Of a stretch of 64,000 bases of DNA, positions 63,779 through 64,000 are shown piece by piece (the stretch's first letter is position 1; every line of letters starts with the position of its first letter). Origin of the DNA: Pararhodobacter sp. SW119 (GTDB taxonomy: Bacteria > Pseudomonadota > Alphaproteobacteria > Rhodobacterales > Rhodobacteraceae); contig NZ_JADDJF010000008.1 in NCBI RefSeq assembly GCF_017811755.1, positions 1 to 64,000 on the forward strand, given 5' to 3'. The position numbers were made by a program, and so were the translations under genes. The notes beneath the pieces are model-generated. The model did no database searches and had not been told where the DNA came from. It worked only from the letters and a program-made list of their open reading frames with translations.

Positions 63779-64000
63779 CTGGGACGGGAATTTCGGGTTC
63801 GGAGTGTCGGGCGGGCCAAGTCTCGCTTCTCCGGCTAGCACTGTCTGACGGACGCTTTCAAGAAGCGATGCGCCGCGGTAGCAGGGCCAACCGGTGCGGC
63901 CGCAACGAGCTATGCCAACAGCATCGAAGGGCCGACTGGGAACCGCAGCAGACCGCCGCCATACTTCTGGATATCGCGGGAGCTACCAGGCGACAGAAAT
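63779..64000. other. Window-end region
   Basis: These 222 bases hold no gene I can recognise. They should contain the promoter of the TonB operon. The end is cut by the window. Confidence 0.4.

Overview
This window looks like a chromosomal segment of an alphaproteobacterium of the order Rhodobacterales. The evidence is the high GC content, the cell-cycle regulator GcrA, the ClpXP adaptor SspB of alphaproteobacterial type, the MmcB nuclease, a VPLPA-type C-terminal sorting signal, the six-gene glycerol ABC importer first described in rhizobia, and the conserved order yceD-rpmF-plsX-fabH-ihfA-merR. There is no prophage, insertion sequence, CRISPR array or replication origin that I can see. Gene content is mostly housekeeping and metabolic.

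Layout. 0.3-3 kb: a secreted VPLPA-anchored protein and gatB. 3-11 kb: a lytic transglycosylase lipoprotein, a DUF4177 protein, a ligase-associated DNA helicase and its usual partner pdeM (separated here by a short-chain fatty acid transporter), and a one-piece acetate kinase-PduL phosphotransacylase. 11-14.4 kb: pheS, an alpha/beta hydrolase and an MFS transporter. 14.5-24.4 kb: an acidic-sugar cluster that makes CMP-sialic acid (neuB, neuC, neuA) and CMP-Kdo (kdsD, kdsA, kdsB) and holds two tandem Kdo-transferase paralogues. 24.4-28 kb: gcrA beside a receiver-like protein with an exact CtrA site, an ABC-2 permease, a cytochrome c and mmcB. 28.4-37.7 kb: a complete glycerol uptake and catabolism operon, glpD-S-T-P-Q-U-V-K, on the minus strand. 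38-41 kb: an M20 amidohydrolase, a two-domain dCTP deaminase and tRNA-Pro(GGG). 41-46 kb: the fatty acid/ribosome block and bamE. 46-55.6 kb: msrB, uup, a secreted PPC-like protein, a degenerate SDR, bioY, metC, ilvIH with a leader-peptide attenuator, and bpt. 55.7-64 kb: an RDD protein, ybaK, sspB, a DUF1194 protein, rpsB-tsf, rpe and a five-gene TonB-ExbB-ExbD-ExbD operon.

The most striking signal is not a gene. Nine copies of an architecturally rigid, about 73-bp element (labelled A to I below) sit just after stop codons in tail-to-tail gene gaps. Each has a palindrome whose sequence changes from copy to copy, a CAA-N4-YTG motif whose first base lies 14.5 bp from the dyad centre, and a TTAACCRCARYGAAAC-like box starting 48.5 or 49.5 bp from the centre. 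One copy (H) has a longer spacer. All seven tail-to-tail gaps longer than 100 bp carry at least one copy, always reading in the direction of the gene that ends beside the palindrome. I cannot match this to a named family.

Two transport machines show paired asymmetry. The glycerol importer has one ATPase without the switch histidine and another without the LSGGQ signature. The TonB operon has two ExbD proteins, one of which carries Asn where the essential membrane Asp should be.
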